A program made the position numbers and the translations under genes. Shown piece by piece: positions 52,553 through 60,881 of a stretch of 64,000 bases of DNA (its first letter is position 1; every line of letters begins with the position of its first letter). The notes under the pieces are model-generated. The model saw nothing but the letters and a program-made list of their open reading frames with translations. It did no database searches and was not told the origin of the DNA. The stretch spans positions 77,023 to 141,022 of the forward strand of contig DATJHI010000040.1 of NCBI GenBank assembly GCA_035493955.1, written 5' to 3'. The DNA is from NCED01 sp035493955. GTDB taxonomy: Bacteria > Pseudomonadota > Alphaproteobacteria > Caulobacterales > Caulobacteraceae.

Positions 52553-54082
52553 TCAACCGTCCGGTTTATTGGTCAAAAAGGGTTCGCCGCTGAACCCGGC
52601 CCGCCGCAATCGCTGGGCCGGACGATAATGGCCGTCGGCGCAGGCGCGGCCCAGGGCCTCGATCACCGTCGCCAGCCGAGCCGCGCCCACCGCGTCCGCC
52701 CAGGCCAGCGGCCCCTTCGGGTAGTTGGCGCCCTTGATCATGGCCATGTCGATGTCGGCCGGACTGGCCAGGCCTTCCGCAGCCGCGTCGGCGGCCTCGT
52801 TGGCCAGCATGGCGACAGTCCGCATCACCGCCAGGCCGGGTGCGTCCTCGATCACCGAGACGCGCTTGCCCAGGGCCTGGAACAGGCCGCAGGCGGCCGC
52901 CTGCTGACCGGGGCTGGCGCCGGCGGCGAAGGCCACGGCGATGCGCCCTGTCGTCCGGTAGTCGAGGGCGAGGTCGAACAGGGCGATCGGGCTTCCCCGC
53001 TCGGCCTGGCGTTCGGTCGCGGTCCTGCCGTCCGTCAGGGCGAGGTCGAGGCCTTCCACCCGGATCGTCCCCTCCCCCGCCTCGGGCGGACCTGCCAGAC
53101 CGGCTTCGGTCAGCAGGGCGCCCAGGGGGGCGGCCGGGCCGAGGTCTCCCAGGATCCGCGCCTGCTGGGGCGCCCTCCCCGCCGCCGCCTCGCGGGGCGC
53201 AGGCGCCGCCGTTCCCTCGCCGTAGGCGTAGAACCCCCGGCCGGATTTTCGGCCCAGTCGGCCGGAGGCGACCAGCTCCTTCTGGATCAGCGAGGGCCGA
53301 TAGCGCGGATCCTGGAAGAAGGCTTCGTAGACCGAGGAGGTGACGGCGAAATTCACGTCGTGGCCGATCAGGTCCATCAACTCGAAGGGGCCCATCCGGA
53401 ACCCGCCGCAATCGCGGAAGACGGCGTCCAGGGTGGCCGGGTCGGCGGCCTGCTCGTTCAACAGCCGCAGCGCCTCGCCATAGAACGGGCGGGCGACCCG
53501 GTTGACGATGAACCCGGGAGTGGAGCGGCATCGCACGGGAACCTTGCCCCAGGCGGCGGCGGTGTCGAACAAGGTATCGGCCACGACCGGATCGGTCTGG
53601 GCGCCGCTGACCACCTCCACCAGCGGCATGACCGCCGCCGGATTGAAGAAGTGCAGGCCGGCGACACGCTCCGGCCTGGCGAGCCCGGAGGCCAGCTCGG
53701 TGATGCCGAGGGACGAGGTGTTGCTGGTCAGGATCGCCTGGGGCGACAGCCGCGCCTCGATGCTGCCGAGCAGTCCGATCTTGACGTCGAGCTTCTCGAC
53801 GACGGCCTCGACCACCAGCATGGCGTCCGAAAGGTCCCCGATGGCGGCGGCAGCGGTGATCCGGGCCAACCGGGCCTCTGCCTCGGCGGCGTCCAACCGG
53901 CCGCGCTGCACGCTTCGCTCGAGATCGGCGCGCAGGCGGCCCAGAGCCGCGCCGACGGCCTCGGGGGCGACGTCGTAGAGGCGGACCCGATGTCCGGCCG
54001 CGGCGGCGACCAGGGCGATCCCGGCCCCCATGGCCCCGGCCCCGGCCACGGCGACGACGGCCTCCTTCGGCAGGGCGGCCAT
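52553..54082 (-). CDS. paaH: 3-hydroxyacyl-CoA dehydrogenase (PaaH type, two C-terminal domains)
   Basis: 509 aa from ATG at 54082; a longer in-frame reading into the CoA-transferase is spurious. NAD fold VAVAGAGAMGAGIALVAAAAGH, then TSNTSSLGITELASGLARPERVAGLHFFNPAAVMPLVEVV with the catalytic His. The first C-terminal 3HCDH domain reads TPGFIVNRVARPFYGEALRLL. A second copy (~400-500: GLAVMRTVAMLANEAADAAAEGLASPADIDMAMIKGANYPKGPL) makes it the long PaaH form rather than short FadB2. It oxidises a 3-hydroxyacyl-CoA to the 3-oxoacyl-CoA used by the thiolase-like gene of the same cluster. It lies 3 bp after the CoA-transferase gene. Confidence 0.92.
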   Translation of the reverse strand: MAALPKEAVVAVAGAGAMGAGIALVAAAAGHRVRLYDVAPEAVGAALGRLRADLERSVQRGRLDAAEAEARLARITAAAAIGDLSDAMLVVEAVVEKLDVKIGLLGSIEARLSPQAILTSNTSSLGITELASGLARPERVAGLHFFNPAAVMPLVEVVSGAQTDPVVADTLFDTAAAWGKVPVRCRSTPGFIVNRVARPFYGEALRLLNEQAADPATLDAVFRDCGGFRMGPFELMDLIGHDVNFAVTSSVYEAFFQDPRYRPSLIQKELVASGRLGRKSGRGFYAYGEGTAAPAPREAAAGRAPQQARILGDLGPAAPLGALLTEAGLAGPPEAGEGTIRVEGLDLALTDGRTATERQAERGSPIALFDLALDYRTTGRIAVAFAAGASPGQQAAACGLFQALGKRVSVIEDAPGLAVMRTVAMLANEAADAAAEGLASPADIDMAMIKGANYPKGPLAWADAVGAARLATVIEALGRACADGHYRPAQRLRRAGFSGEPFLTNKPDG

Positions 54083-54084
54083 GC

Positions 54085-55305
54085 TCAGAGCACCCCGCGG
54101 TCGTAGAGGTCGGCGATCTCCCCGGGACCGAGCCCGAGTTCGGCCAGGACTTCGGCCGTGTGCTCGCCCAGCAGCGGCGGCGGCCGGTCGAAGGACAGGC
54201 GAGCGTTCTGGAAGCGCATGGGGCTGACCACCTGGGGTACGGTCCCGGCCACCGGATGGGGCAGATGCCGCAGCATGCCCCGCTCCACCACCTGGGGCTC
54301 CTCGAACAGGCCGGGGATGGTGTTGAGGGCGCTGGCCGGCACGCCGGCGGCGTCGAAACGCTCGGCCCAGTAGGCGCGATCCTGCTCGATCAGGGCGGCC
54401 TTGATGATCTCCACCAGGGCGGGAAGGTTGCGCACCCGGTCGGCGTTCCGTTTGAAGCGCGGGTCCTGGGCCAGCTCGGGGCGGCCGATCACCTCGGCGA
54501 ACTTGACGAACTGGCCATCGTTGCCGACCGCCACGGCGAGGTGGCCGTCGCGGCAGACGTAGACGTCCTGGGGCTGGATGTTGGGATGGCTGTTGCCCCG
54601 GCGGACCGGCGCCTTGCCCGAGACGAGGTAGTTCATCGCCTGGTTGGCCAGGAACGCCGTCTGCACGTCGAGCATGGCCAGGTCGATGTAGTCGCCCTCG
54701 CCGGTGTGGTCGCGGTGGGCCAGGGCGGCCAGGACGGCGACGGCCGTGTACATGCCGGTCATCAGGTCGACGATCGGCACGCCGACCTTCTGCGGCCCGC
54801 CGCCGGGCGCGTCGTCGCGCTCTCCGGTCACGCTCATCAGGCCGCCCATGGCCTGGATCATGAAGTCGTAGGCCGCCTGTTCGCGCCGCGGCCCGGTCTG
54901 GCCGAAGCCGGTGACCGAGGCGAAGATCAGCTTGGGATTGACCGTCTTCAGGTCCTCGTAGGCCAGGCCGAAGCGGGCCATGTCGCCAAACTTGTAATTC
55001 TCCAGCACGATGTCGCAACGGGACGCGAGCGCCCGGATGATGTCGCGACCTGCCGGGTCGCTCAGATCGACGGTGATCGAACGCTTGCCGCGGTTGACCG
55101 AAAGGAAGTAGCCGGAATCGGTGGTCGGCTTGCCATCCCTGTCGGCCAGGAAGGGCGGCCCCCAGCCGCGGGTGTCGTCGCCAAGGCCCGGCCGCTCGAC
55201 CTTGATCACGTCGGCGCCGAGATCGGCCAGGATCTGGCTCGCCCAGGGCCCGGCCATGATCCGACTGAGATCGAGCACGCGCACGTGCGACAGCGGGCCG
55301 CTCAC
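54085..55305 (-). CDS. Family III CoA-transferase (CaiB/BaiF)
   Basis: 406 aa, GTG start at 55305. It opens VRVLDLSRIMAGPWASQILADLGADVIKVERPG, contains the catalytic Asp180 in VGVPIVDLMTGMYTA, and TGFGQTGPRREQAAYDFMIQAMGGLMSVTG. Family III enzymes move CoA from succinyl-CoA or another donor to an acid, so this is the probable activation step of the acid processed by the enoyl-CoA hydratase, PaaH and thiolase-like genes. No acyl-CoA ligase is present in the region, which supports that role. Confidence 0.92.
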   Translation of the reverse strand: MSGPLSHVRVLDLSRIMAGPWASQILADLGADVIKVERPGLGDDTRGWGPPFLADRDGKPTTDSGYFLSVNRGKRSITVDLSDPAGRDIIRALASRCDIVLENYKFGDMARFGLAYEDLKTVNPKLIFASVTGFGQTGPRREQAAYDFMIQAMGGLMSVTGERDDAPGGGPQKVGVPIVDLMTGMYTAVAVLAALAHRDHTGEGDYIDLAMLDVQTAFLANQAMNYLVSGKAPVRRGNSHPNIQPQDVYVCRDGHLAVAVGNDGQFVKFAEVIGRPELAQDPRFKRNADRVRNLPALVEIIKAALIEQDRAYWAERFDAAGVPASALNTIPGLFEEPQVVERGMLRHLPHPVAGTVPQVVSPMRFQNARLSFDRPPPLLGEHTAEVLAELGLGPGEIADLYDRGVL

Positions 55306-55383
55306 GACGCCGCTCCGAGGTCGCGGGCTGCGGGTCCGAGCGCATCAATGGTCATGACTACCCCTTAGGGTTGTTCGCGGCCG

Positions 55384-56526
55384 TCAGGCCTGCAGGATGG
55401 TGACCGCGCAGTTGCCGCCGGCGCCGAGCACATGGGCCAGGCCGACCCTGGCGCCCTCCACCTGGCGGGGGCCGGACTGGCCGCGCAGTTGAGACACCAG
55501 TTCGACCACCTGGCCGAGATGGGAGGCCCCAACCGGCTCGCCCTTGCTGATCAGTCCGCCGCTCATGTTGACGGGGAAGCGGCCGCCGATCTCGGTGGCG
55601 CCTTCGTCGATCAGCCGGCCGGCTTCGCCCAGGGGGCACAGGCCCAGCTCCTCGTAGATCTCCACCTCGCAGAAGGCGTCGGTGTCCTGGACCTCGAAAC
55701 AGTCGATGTCGGTCGGGGACATGCCGGCCTGGGCGAAGGCCTGGTGGGCGGTGACTTCGGTCGGACCCGGGTTGTTGGCGGTGGCGCTCATACTGTCGGC
55801 GGGGCAACGGAAGTCGGCGGAGTAGCGGGCGATGGTGTGGCTGACCGCGGCGATGCGGATCTCCCGCGCGCCCAGTTCCCGGGCCTTCTTCTCCGAGGCC
55901 ACCACCACCGCGGCGGCGCCGTCGTTGGGGGCGCAGATCTCCAGCAGGCGGATCGGATCGCAGACCATGGGCGAGGCCAGTATCTCCTCGATGCTGAACG
56001 GCTTGCGATACATGGCGTTCGGATTGTGGACGCTGTTCCTGTGGTTCTTGTAGGCCACCTTGGCGATCTGCAATTCCGTGGTCCCGAACTCGTGCATGTG
56101 GCGCATGGCGCGCATGGACCAATAGCTGGGGTTCATCGACATCCCCAGCTCGATCTGCCAGGGCGCATAGATCATCGACGGGTCCATGAATCCGCGCGGC
56201 ATCTTTTCTACCCCGCAGACCAGGGCGAGGTCGACCTCGCCCGAGCGGATTGCCAGCACCGCTTGGCGCAGGGCCGCGCCGCCGCTGGCGCAGGCGGCCT
56301 CGATGTCGACGATCGGGATGTCGGTGCCGCCGAGGCGGCGCAGGATCCGCGCCCCGGAGGTGGCGGGCAGGTACATCCGCGACAGATAGGCGGCCTGGAT
56401 GTCGCGCCAGGCCACGCCGGCGTCGCGAAGGGCGTCGCCGGCGGCTTCGGAGCCGATGGCCTCATAGGATTTGTCGAACCGGCCGAAGGGGTGGATGCCC
56501 GCGCCCAGTATGTAAACATCGCTCAT
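55384..56526 (-). CDS. Atypical SCP2-type thiolase (aldolase-like?)
   Basis: 380 aa, ATG at 56526. The thiolase fold is clear: IVDIEAACASGGAALRQAV with nucleophile Cys79, VCGVEKMPRGFM, ICAPNDGAAAVVVASE, VNMSGGLISKGEPVGASHLGQ. Two residues normally needed for Claisen chemistry are changed: the His of the GHPxG motif is Glu330 (GEPVG), and the C-terminal Cys of the CxGxG motif is Val366 (VLGAGG). A DUF35 partner is encoded 19 bp upstream. Thiolase-DUF35 pairs act as retro-aldolases in steroid side-chain degradation, so this one may release a C2 or C3 acyl-CoA by a non-thiolytic route. Confidence 0.87.
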   Translation of the reverse strand: MSDVYILGAGIHPFGRFDKSYEAIGSEAAGDALRDAGVAWRDIQAAYLSRMYLPATSGARILRRLGGTDIPIVDIEAACASGGAALRQAVLAIRSGEVDLALVCGVEKMPRGFMDPSMIYAPWQIELGMSMNPSYWSMRAMRHMHEFGTTELQIAKVAYKNHRNSVHNPNAMYRKPFSIEEILASPMVCDPIRLLEICAPNDGAAAVVVASEKKARELGAREIRIAAVSHTIARYSADFRCPADSMSATANNPGPTEVTAHQAFAQAGMSPTDIDCFEVQDTDAFCEVEIYEELGLCPLGEAGRLIDEGATEIGGRFPVNMSGGLISKGEPVGASHLGQVVELVSQLRGQSGPRQVEGARVGLAHVLGAGGNCAVTILQA

Positions 56527-56545
56527 TGTGGAGGTCTTTCGGGGC

Positions 56546-56986
56546 TCAGGCGGCGCGGTAGGCGAAGGCGACCACCTCGCGCCCGGCGTCCTCGGTACGC
56601 AGGACGTAGGGGCGGATCCGAAGGGGCATGCCGATGGCGAGGCTGTCGATGTCGGCCTCGATCGGCGCCATCACCCGCAAGCCGTCTGGAAGCTCGACCA
56701 GACCAAGGCCGAAGGGCTTGAAGGGGTCCGGGCCGTGGTAGTTACCCGGCGGCTTGTGCCGCACCACGGTGTAGGTCCAAAGGGTCCCCTCATCGGCGAG
56801 GGCCTTGCGCGCCAGGTCCACCCCGCCACAATTGGGGCAGATCTCGCTCACGCCCAGGCTGGTCTCGCCGCAGGTCTTGCAGACGCTGCCGCAAAGATGG
56901 ACCTGGGCCAGGTCGTCCAGCGGGCCGATCAGCAGCCCTTCGCGGATCGACCTTCGGCCGCCGTCGTTCGCCATCACCATCTCCAT
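56546..56986 (-). CDS. DUF35 OB-fold/zinc-ribbon partner of the thiolase
   Basis: 146 aa, ATG at 56986. An N-terminal rubredoxin-like zinc ribbon has two Cys pairs (CKTC and CPNC, within residues ~32-55). An OB fold follows: TLWTYTVVRHKPPGNYHGPDPFKPFGLGLVELPDG ... LAIGMPLRIRPYVLRTEDAG. DUF35 proteins bind acyl-CoA and are stable partners of thiolase-like enzymes (as ChsH2 with Ltp2). It is the first gene of the DUF35-thiolase-CoA-transferase-PaaH run. An operator-like sequence sits 22 bp upstream (57008-57022). Confidence 0.92.
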   Translation of the reverse strand: MEMVMANDGGRRSIREGLLIGPLDDLAQVHLCGSVCKTCGETSLGVSEICPNCGGVDLARKALADEGTLWTYTVVRHKPPGNYHGPDPFKPFGLGLVELPDGLRVMAPIEADIDSLAIGMPLRIRPYVLRTEDAGREVVAFAYRAA

Positions 56987-57007
56987 CCGCCGACACGGCG
57001 GAACGTT

Positions 57008-57022
57008 CTAAACATCATGTAT
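57008..57022. promoter_or_regulatory. Operator-like sequence before the DUF35-thiolase operon
   Basis: CTAAACATCATGTAT resembles the minus-strand reading of the 47158-47179 dyad (CTAAACATGTTATGTAT), sharing CTAAACAT and ATGTAT. It lies in the 93-bp gap between paaF-like and DUF35 genes, immediately upstream of the latter. Confidence 0.4.
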
Positions 57023-57079
57023 ATGACCTTTATGGGCCGGTGCGGCTTGCGTCAACGCGCAAAGCCGCTTCCGCACGTT

Positions 57080-57856
57080 TCATGCGCCCCGGTATTGCGG
57101 ACGACGCTTGTCGAGGAAGGCCTGCATGCCTTCGGCCTGGTCGGCGGTGTCGAACAGAAGCTGGAAGATTTTCCGCTCCATGGCCAGGGCCGCGCTCAGC
57201 GGCATGTCCTGACCGAGCCGCACCGCTTCCTTCACCCCGCGCACGGCCAGGGGCGGCATGCCGCAAATGGTCTTGGCCAAATCCAGGGCGCGCGCCATGG
57301 CCTGTCCCGCCTCCACCACCTCCGATACCATGCCCATGCCCAAGGCTTCGGCCGCAGAGATCTGCTCGCCGGTCAAGGCCAGCTTCATGGTCCGGTACTT
57401 GCCGATGGTGCGTAGCAGGAGCTGGGTCCCCCCGGCGCCCGGCATGATTCCGACCCGGATTTCGGGCTGGCCGAAACGTGCCCCCTCCCCCGCCACGATG
57501 ATGTCGCAGGCCAGGGCCAGTTCGCAGCCGCCGCCGAGGGCGTAACCCTCCACCGACGCGATCACCGGCTTGGGGCAGGCGCGCAGAGCGGTGAAGACGC
57601 CATCGGTGACCCACTCCGTGTGCTGGGTCGGGGTCATGTCGCGCATCTCGGCGATGTCGGTGCCGGCGACGAAGACGCTGGCGCTGCCGGCGAGGATGAT
57701 CACCGCAATCGCGGGATCCTGGGCCAGTTCGAGGACGAAGCCTTCGATCAGCCGCTTGACCTCCAGGTTCAGGGCGTTGAGCCGCTCCGGGCGGTCGATG
57801 ACGATGCGGCCCACGCCCGGCTCGGGACGGTCGCACAGGACGGGGAGCGCGGTCAT
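57080..57856 (-). CDS. paaF: Enoyl-CoA hydratase (crotonase family)
   Basis: 258 aa from ATG at 57856, overlapping the MFS stop by 4 bp. It has the crotonase oxyanion region GTDIAEMRDM and the two catalytic glutamates in ALGGGCELALACD and GQPEIRVGIMPGAGGTQLLL. It hydrates a 2-enoyl-CoA to the 3-hydroxyacyl-CoA, the step before PaaH. Together with the CoA-transferase and thiolase-like gene it completes a side-chain-shortening cycle. The symbol is by family; the acyl group is not known. A hydratase/lyase that releases an aryl aldehyde (feruloyl-CoA type) remains possible. Confidence 0.88.
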   Translation of the reverse strand: MTALPVLCDRPEPGVGRIVIDRPERLNALNLEVKRLIEGFVLELAQDPAIAVIILAGSASVFVAGTDIAEMRDMTPTQHTEWVTDGVFTALRACPKPVIASVEGYALGGGCELALACDIIVAGEGARFGQPEIRVGIMPGAGGTQLLLRTIGKYRTMKLALTGEQISAAEALGMGMVSEVVEAGQAMARALDLAKTICGMPPLAVRGVKEAVRLGQDMPLSAALAMERKIFQLLFDTADQAEGMQAFLDKRRPQYRGA

Positions 57857-59208
57857 GGGTGTTCGCCAACGATGGGGGTGGTCGACGCCAGCGGCGCCGA
57901 ATCCGCGACGGCGCGGGAACGCAAACCGAGCAACAGCGCCAAGGCGCCCACGGCCAGGAGACCGCCGAAATAGTACTGGCCGGCGGCGAGCTGGCCGGTG
58001 ACGTCGGTCAGCCAGCCCACGAGGATCGGGCTGAAGAAGCCGGCCACGGCGCCGGCGGTGGTGATCAGGGCGATCCCCCCGGCCGCGGCGGTGCCGCGAA
58101 GATAGTTGGAGGGTGCGCTCCAGAACGGCCCGGTGGCCCCGAACATGCCCATGGAGACCACGGTCACGACCGCCAGCGACAGCCAGGTGCTGTCCTTGAC
58201 CACGGGGAGCAGGCACCAGGCCGCAGCGGCGACCAGGGCCGGGCCCGCCGCGTGCCAGCGACGCTCGCCGCGTCGGTCGGAGCTCCAGGCGACCAGTTGC
58301 TGGGCCGCGACGCCGCAGATGTAGGGAACGGCCGCCAGCAGCCCCACGTGCCAGACATTGGTCACCCCGGTCCGCTGGATCACCGTGGGGACCCACAGGG
58401 CCAGTCCGCCTACGCCGGCGATCATGCCCATGGACATCAGCGCCAGCACATAGAACCGCCCGTCCTTGAGCGCGCCGACGAAGCTCGTGTGGCTTCCGAC
58501 GCGCTTGTCCGCGGCGTCAGCCTCAAGGTCGGCCAGGACGATCGCCTTCTGGGCCGGAGTGAGCCAACGCGCCTGGTCGGGGCGGTCGGTGAGGCAGTAG
58601 AGGGCCGCCGCGGCCAGCAGACAGCCCGGCAGGCCCTCGATCAGGAACAGCCACTGCCATCCCTTCAGGCCGGCGAGGCCGCCCATATTGTGCATGATCA
58701 GGCCGGAAATCGGGCTGCTGATCACCCCCGACAGCGCCATGGAGGACATGAACAGGGCGGTGAACCGGGCCCGGCGCCGCGCCGGCACCCACTGGCCGAG
58801 ATAGAACAATACCCCGGGGAAGAACCCGGCCTCGGCCGCGCCGAGCAGGAAGCGCAGGATGTAGAAATGCGCGGGGGCGATGATGAAGGCCGTCGCCGCC
58901 GAGCACAGGCTCCACAGCAGCATCACCCGCGCGATGGTCGCCCGCGGCCCGATCCTGACCATCATCAGGTTGGAGGGGACCTCCAGCATGCTGTAGCCGA
59001 GGTAGAACAACCCGCCGCCCAGCCCATACATCGCTTCGGTCAAGCCGATGTCGCGGCTGAGCTGCAGCTTGGCGATGCCGATGTTCGACCGGTCCACGAA
59101 GGCCGAGATGTAGCAGATGATCAGGAACGGGATCAGCCGCCAGGTAATCCGGCGATAGGTCGCCTCCACCGCCTCCGGGGCGGCGCCATGCTGGCCGAGC
59201 GTCGTCAT
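57853..59208 (-). CDS. MFS transporter, anion:cation symporter family
   Basis: 451 aa, ATG at 59208. Same family as the carrier at 34903-36237 (SAFVDRSNIGIAKLQLSRDIGL, LFYLGYSMLEVPSNLMMVRIGPR, RFLLGAAEAGFFPGVLFYLGQWVP), so probably a second organic-acid importer. It is coupled to the enoyl-CoA hydratase by an ATGA overlap, which suggests that it brings in the acid activated by the CoA module. Confidence 0.9.
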   Translation of the reverse strand: MTTLGQHGAAPEAVEATYRRITWRLIPFLIICYISAFVDRSNIGIAKLQLSRDIGLTEAMYGLGGGLFYLGYSMLEVPSNLMMVRIGPRATIARVMLLWSLCSAATAFIIAPAHFYILRFLLGAAEAGFFPGVLFYLGQWVPARRRARFTALFMSSMALSGVISSPISGLIMHNMGGLAGLKGWQWLFLIEGLPGCLLAAAALYCLTDRPDQARWLTPAQKAIVLADLEADAADKRVGSHTSFVGALKDGRFYVLALMSMGMIAGVGGLALWVPTVIQRTGVTNVWHVGLLAAVPYICGVAAQQLVAWSSDRRGERRWHAAGPALVAAAAWCLLPVVKDSTWLSLAVVTVVSMGMFGATGPFWSAPSNYLRGTAAAGGIALITTAGAVAGFFSPILVGWLTDVTGQLAAGQYYFGGLLAVGALALLLGLRSRAVADSAPLASTTPIVGEHP

Positions 59209-59245
59209 CGCATCCTCCCCGGGGCCGGAGCGCGCCTATAGGCTA

Positions 59246-59255
59246 GTTATGTGTG
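59246..59255. promoter_or_regulatory. Possible half-site before the second MFS gene
   Basis: GTTATGTGTG matches GTTATGTATC, a half of the 47158-47179 dyad on its minus strand, at 8 of 10 positions. It is 38 bp before the MFS ATG. One half-site alone is weak evidence. Confidence 0.25.
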
Positions 59256-59278
59256 TTTTATCCCGCCTGCCTGGCCGG

Positions 59279-60163
59279 TCAAGGAAAGCCGAACAGGCGG
59301 GCAGGATTGTCGACCAGTATGCGACGGCTGAGGGCGGCGTCGCCCACCCAGGCGGTAAAGCGTTGCAGAAGGGCGCAGACGTCGGGGCTGCGCTCCGCCA
59401 GCCGGATGAACGGCCAGTCGGAACCCCACAGCAGCCGATCGGGATTGGCCTCGACCAGGGCGTCGTGGAACGGCCGCGCCGCCTCGTAATCGGGGGTGAG
59501 GGCCGCGAGGCGGCACAAGGACAGCTTCACCCAGACCCGCCCCTCGCGGACGAGGCCGAGCAGACGCTGGAAGCTCGGCGCCGCGGTTCCAGCCTCCACT
59601 TCGACCATGGCCATGTGGTCCAGCACCAGCGGCAGATCGAGCCGAGCCAGGGCCGGCAGGTAGCGGTCGAGGTCCGCGGCCGAGGCCCAGGCATGGGCGT
59701 GCCAGCCCAGGGCGCGCAGGCGCTCGGCCAGCAGCGGCAGCTGGTCCAGGCCCACCGCCCCTTCCCGGGAGGTCCCGTCGGGATTGCGCGCTTCGGAAAA
59801 TCTCAGGCCCCGGACCCCGGCCCGATCGAGGGCGGCCAGGGCCTCGTCCGCGACCTCGGAGCCGGCCACGCCTATGCCGCGCAGCCGATCGCCCCCCTGC
59901 GCCAGGGCATCGACCAGGGCGGAGTGATCGGAGCCGTAATAGGCGGGCTGGACCAGGATCGCCCGGCCAAGACCGGCCCGGTCCAACATCTGGCGGTGCA
60001 GGGGCGCCGGGGCCGCCGGCAGGGCGAACGGCGGGGGATGGATAAGGGGAAACCGCCCCGATGGGTCGAAGACGTGGGTGTGGGTGTCGCACGCTCCTTC
60101 CGGCAAGGCCCGGGCCGGCTCGGAGGGCATGCGCGGGGCGATGAACAGCGCCGGCTCACTCAT
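59279..60163 (-). CDS. Amidohydrolase 2 family protein (LigI/PDC-hydrolase-like)
   Basis: 294 aa from ATG at 60163; longer in-frame readings extend into the GST and are spurious. Metal-dependent hydrolase landmarks: ACDTHTHVFDPSGRFP at the N-terminus, LVQPAYYGSDHSALVDAL, GWHAHAWASA, LPLVLDHMAM, WVKLSLCRL and GSDWPF with the metal-binding Asp. This is the LigI subgroup, which opens 2-pyrone-4,6-dicarboxylate lactone, and related lactonases. Here it could hydrolyse a pyrone or lactone formed as a dead-end of ring cleavage. It overlaps the GST by 8 bp. Confidence 0.87.
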   Translation of the reverse strand: MSEPALFIAPRMPSEPARALPEGACDTHTHVFDPSGRFPLIHPPPFALPAAPAPLHRQMLDRAGLGRAILVQPAYYGSDHSALVDALAQGGDRLRGIGVAGSEVADEALAALDRAGVRGLRFSEARNPDGTSREGAVGLDQLPLLAERLRALGWHAHAWASAADLDRYLPALARLDLPLVLDHMAMVEVEAGTAAPSFQRLLGLVREGRVWVKLSLCRLAALTPDYEAARPFHDALVEANPDRLLWGSDWPFIRLAERSPDVCALLQRFTAWVGDAALSRRILVDNPARLFGFP

Positions 60164-60764
60164 GGGGCACAGTGGCGCGGGCCGAACTGCGCGCGGAAAA
60201 ACACTCGAAAAAGGCGGTGAGCGCGGGCCGGCCGGTTCGCCATCCCATGTCGGCGAAGCGGAAATCCAGGTAGCCCAGCGCGCAGCCCAGGGTGATGTGA
60301 CCCAGATCGAAGGACGCCGGAGAGAACCTTTCCGCCTTACCTTCCAAAACTCGGAGGGCCGCCGCGGTTTTAGCGGCGTAGGCGTCAAGATGCGGCTGCG
60401 AACGGGTCTCGGCCGGCCGGTCCCGCTCGTTTCGCCACAGGATCAGCAGGTCCAGCAGGCCGTTGGTCAGGGCGTGGAGGGTCAGGGTCCGAAAGCCCGC
60501 TTCCCCGGCCGGTACGACCTTGGGCCCGTCATGCAGACTGTCGAGGTAGAGGCAGATCACCAAGGAATCGAACAGCGCGGTTCCGTCATCCAGGACCAGG
60601 GTGGGAATCTTGTTGAGGGGATTGTCCGCCATGACCGCGGCGTTGACCGAGGTCATGACCACCGGCGAGCGGACCAGGGTGATCTTGTCGATAAGCCCGA
60701 TCTCGACCGCCACGATCATGACTTTGCGTACGAAGGGCGACTTCGGCGACCAATGCAGCTTCAT
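60156..60764 (-). CDS. Glutathione S-transferase family protein
   Basis: 202 aa, ATG at 60764. The thioredoxin-like N-terminal domain reads MKLHWSPKSPFVRKVMIVAVEIGL with a likely catalytic Ser near residue 6-9, then NPLNKIPTLVLDDGTALFDSLVICLYLD, the glutathione site. The helical C-terminal domain has ITLGCALGYLDFRF. In aromatic catabolism GSTs cleave beta-aryl ethers or isomerise ring-cleavage products, but many are for detoxification. Coupling to the LigI-like gene suggests a metabolic role. Confidence 0.9.
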   Translation of the reverse strand: MKLHWSPKSPFVRKVMIVAVEIGLIDKITLVRSPVVMTSVNAAVMADNPLNKIPTLVLDDGTALFDSLVICLYLDSLHDGPKVVPAGEAGFRTLTLHALTNGLLDLLILWRNERDRPAETRSQPHLDAYAAKTAAALRVLEGKAERFSPASFDLGHITLGCALGYLDFRFADMGWRTGRPALTAFFECFSARSSARATVPHE

Positions 60765-60808
60765 GATTTTTCGATACTCTCAGGCTCGAGACCGCAGCGA
60801 CCGTCGAT

Positions 60809-60858
60809 CGTCTGCGCATAAAGGCAGACGCGCGCGGACTTTGTCTGTCCACGCGCGC
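60809..60858 (-). terminator. Two consecutive hairpins after the esterase operon
   Basis: First, CGTCTGC-GCATAAAG-GCAGACG (60809-60830). Second, GCGCGCG...CGCGCGC with inner GAC/GTC pairs (about 60830-60858). They fill the 117-bp gap between the exported hydrolase gene and the GST. Position just past the hydrolase stop suggests transcript termination, without a clear T run. Confidence 0.4.
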
Positions 60859-60881
60859 CGTTTCGTCGATCGACCTCGGGC

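Noticed and set aside
52553..55348. A single 931-aa minus-strand protein joining a CoA-transferase-like start with PaaH
   Set aside because: The N-terminal 420 residues are an out-of-frame reading of the CoA-transferase gene. PaaH has its own ATG at 54082 and the CoA-transferase has its own frame ending at 54085.
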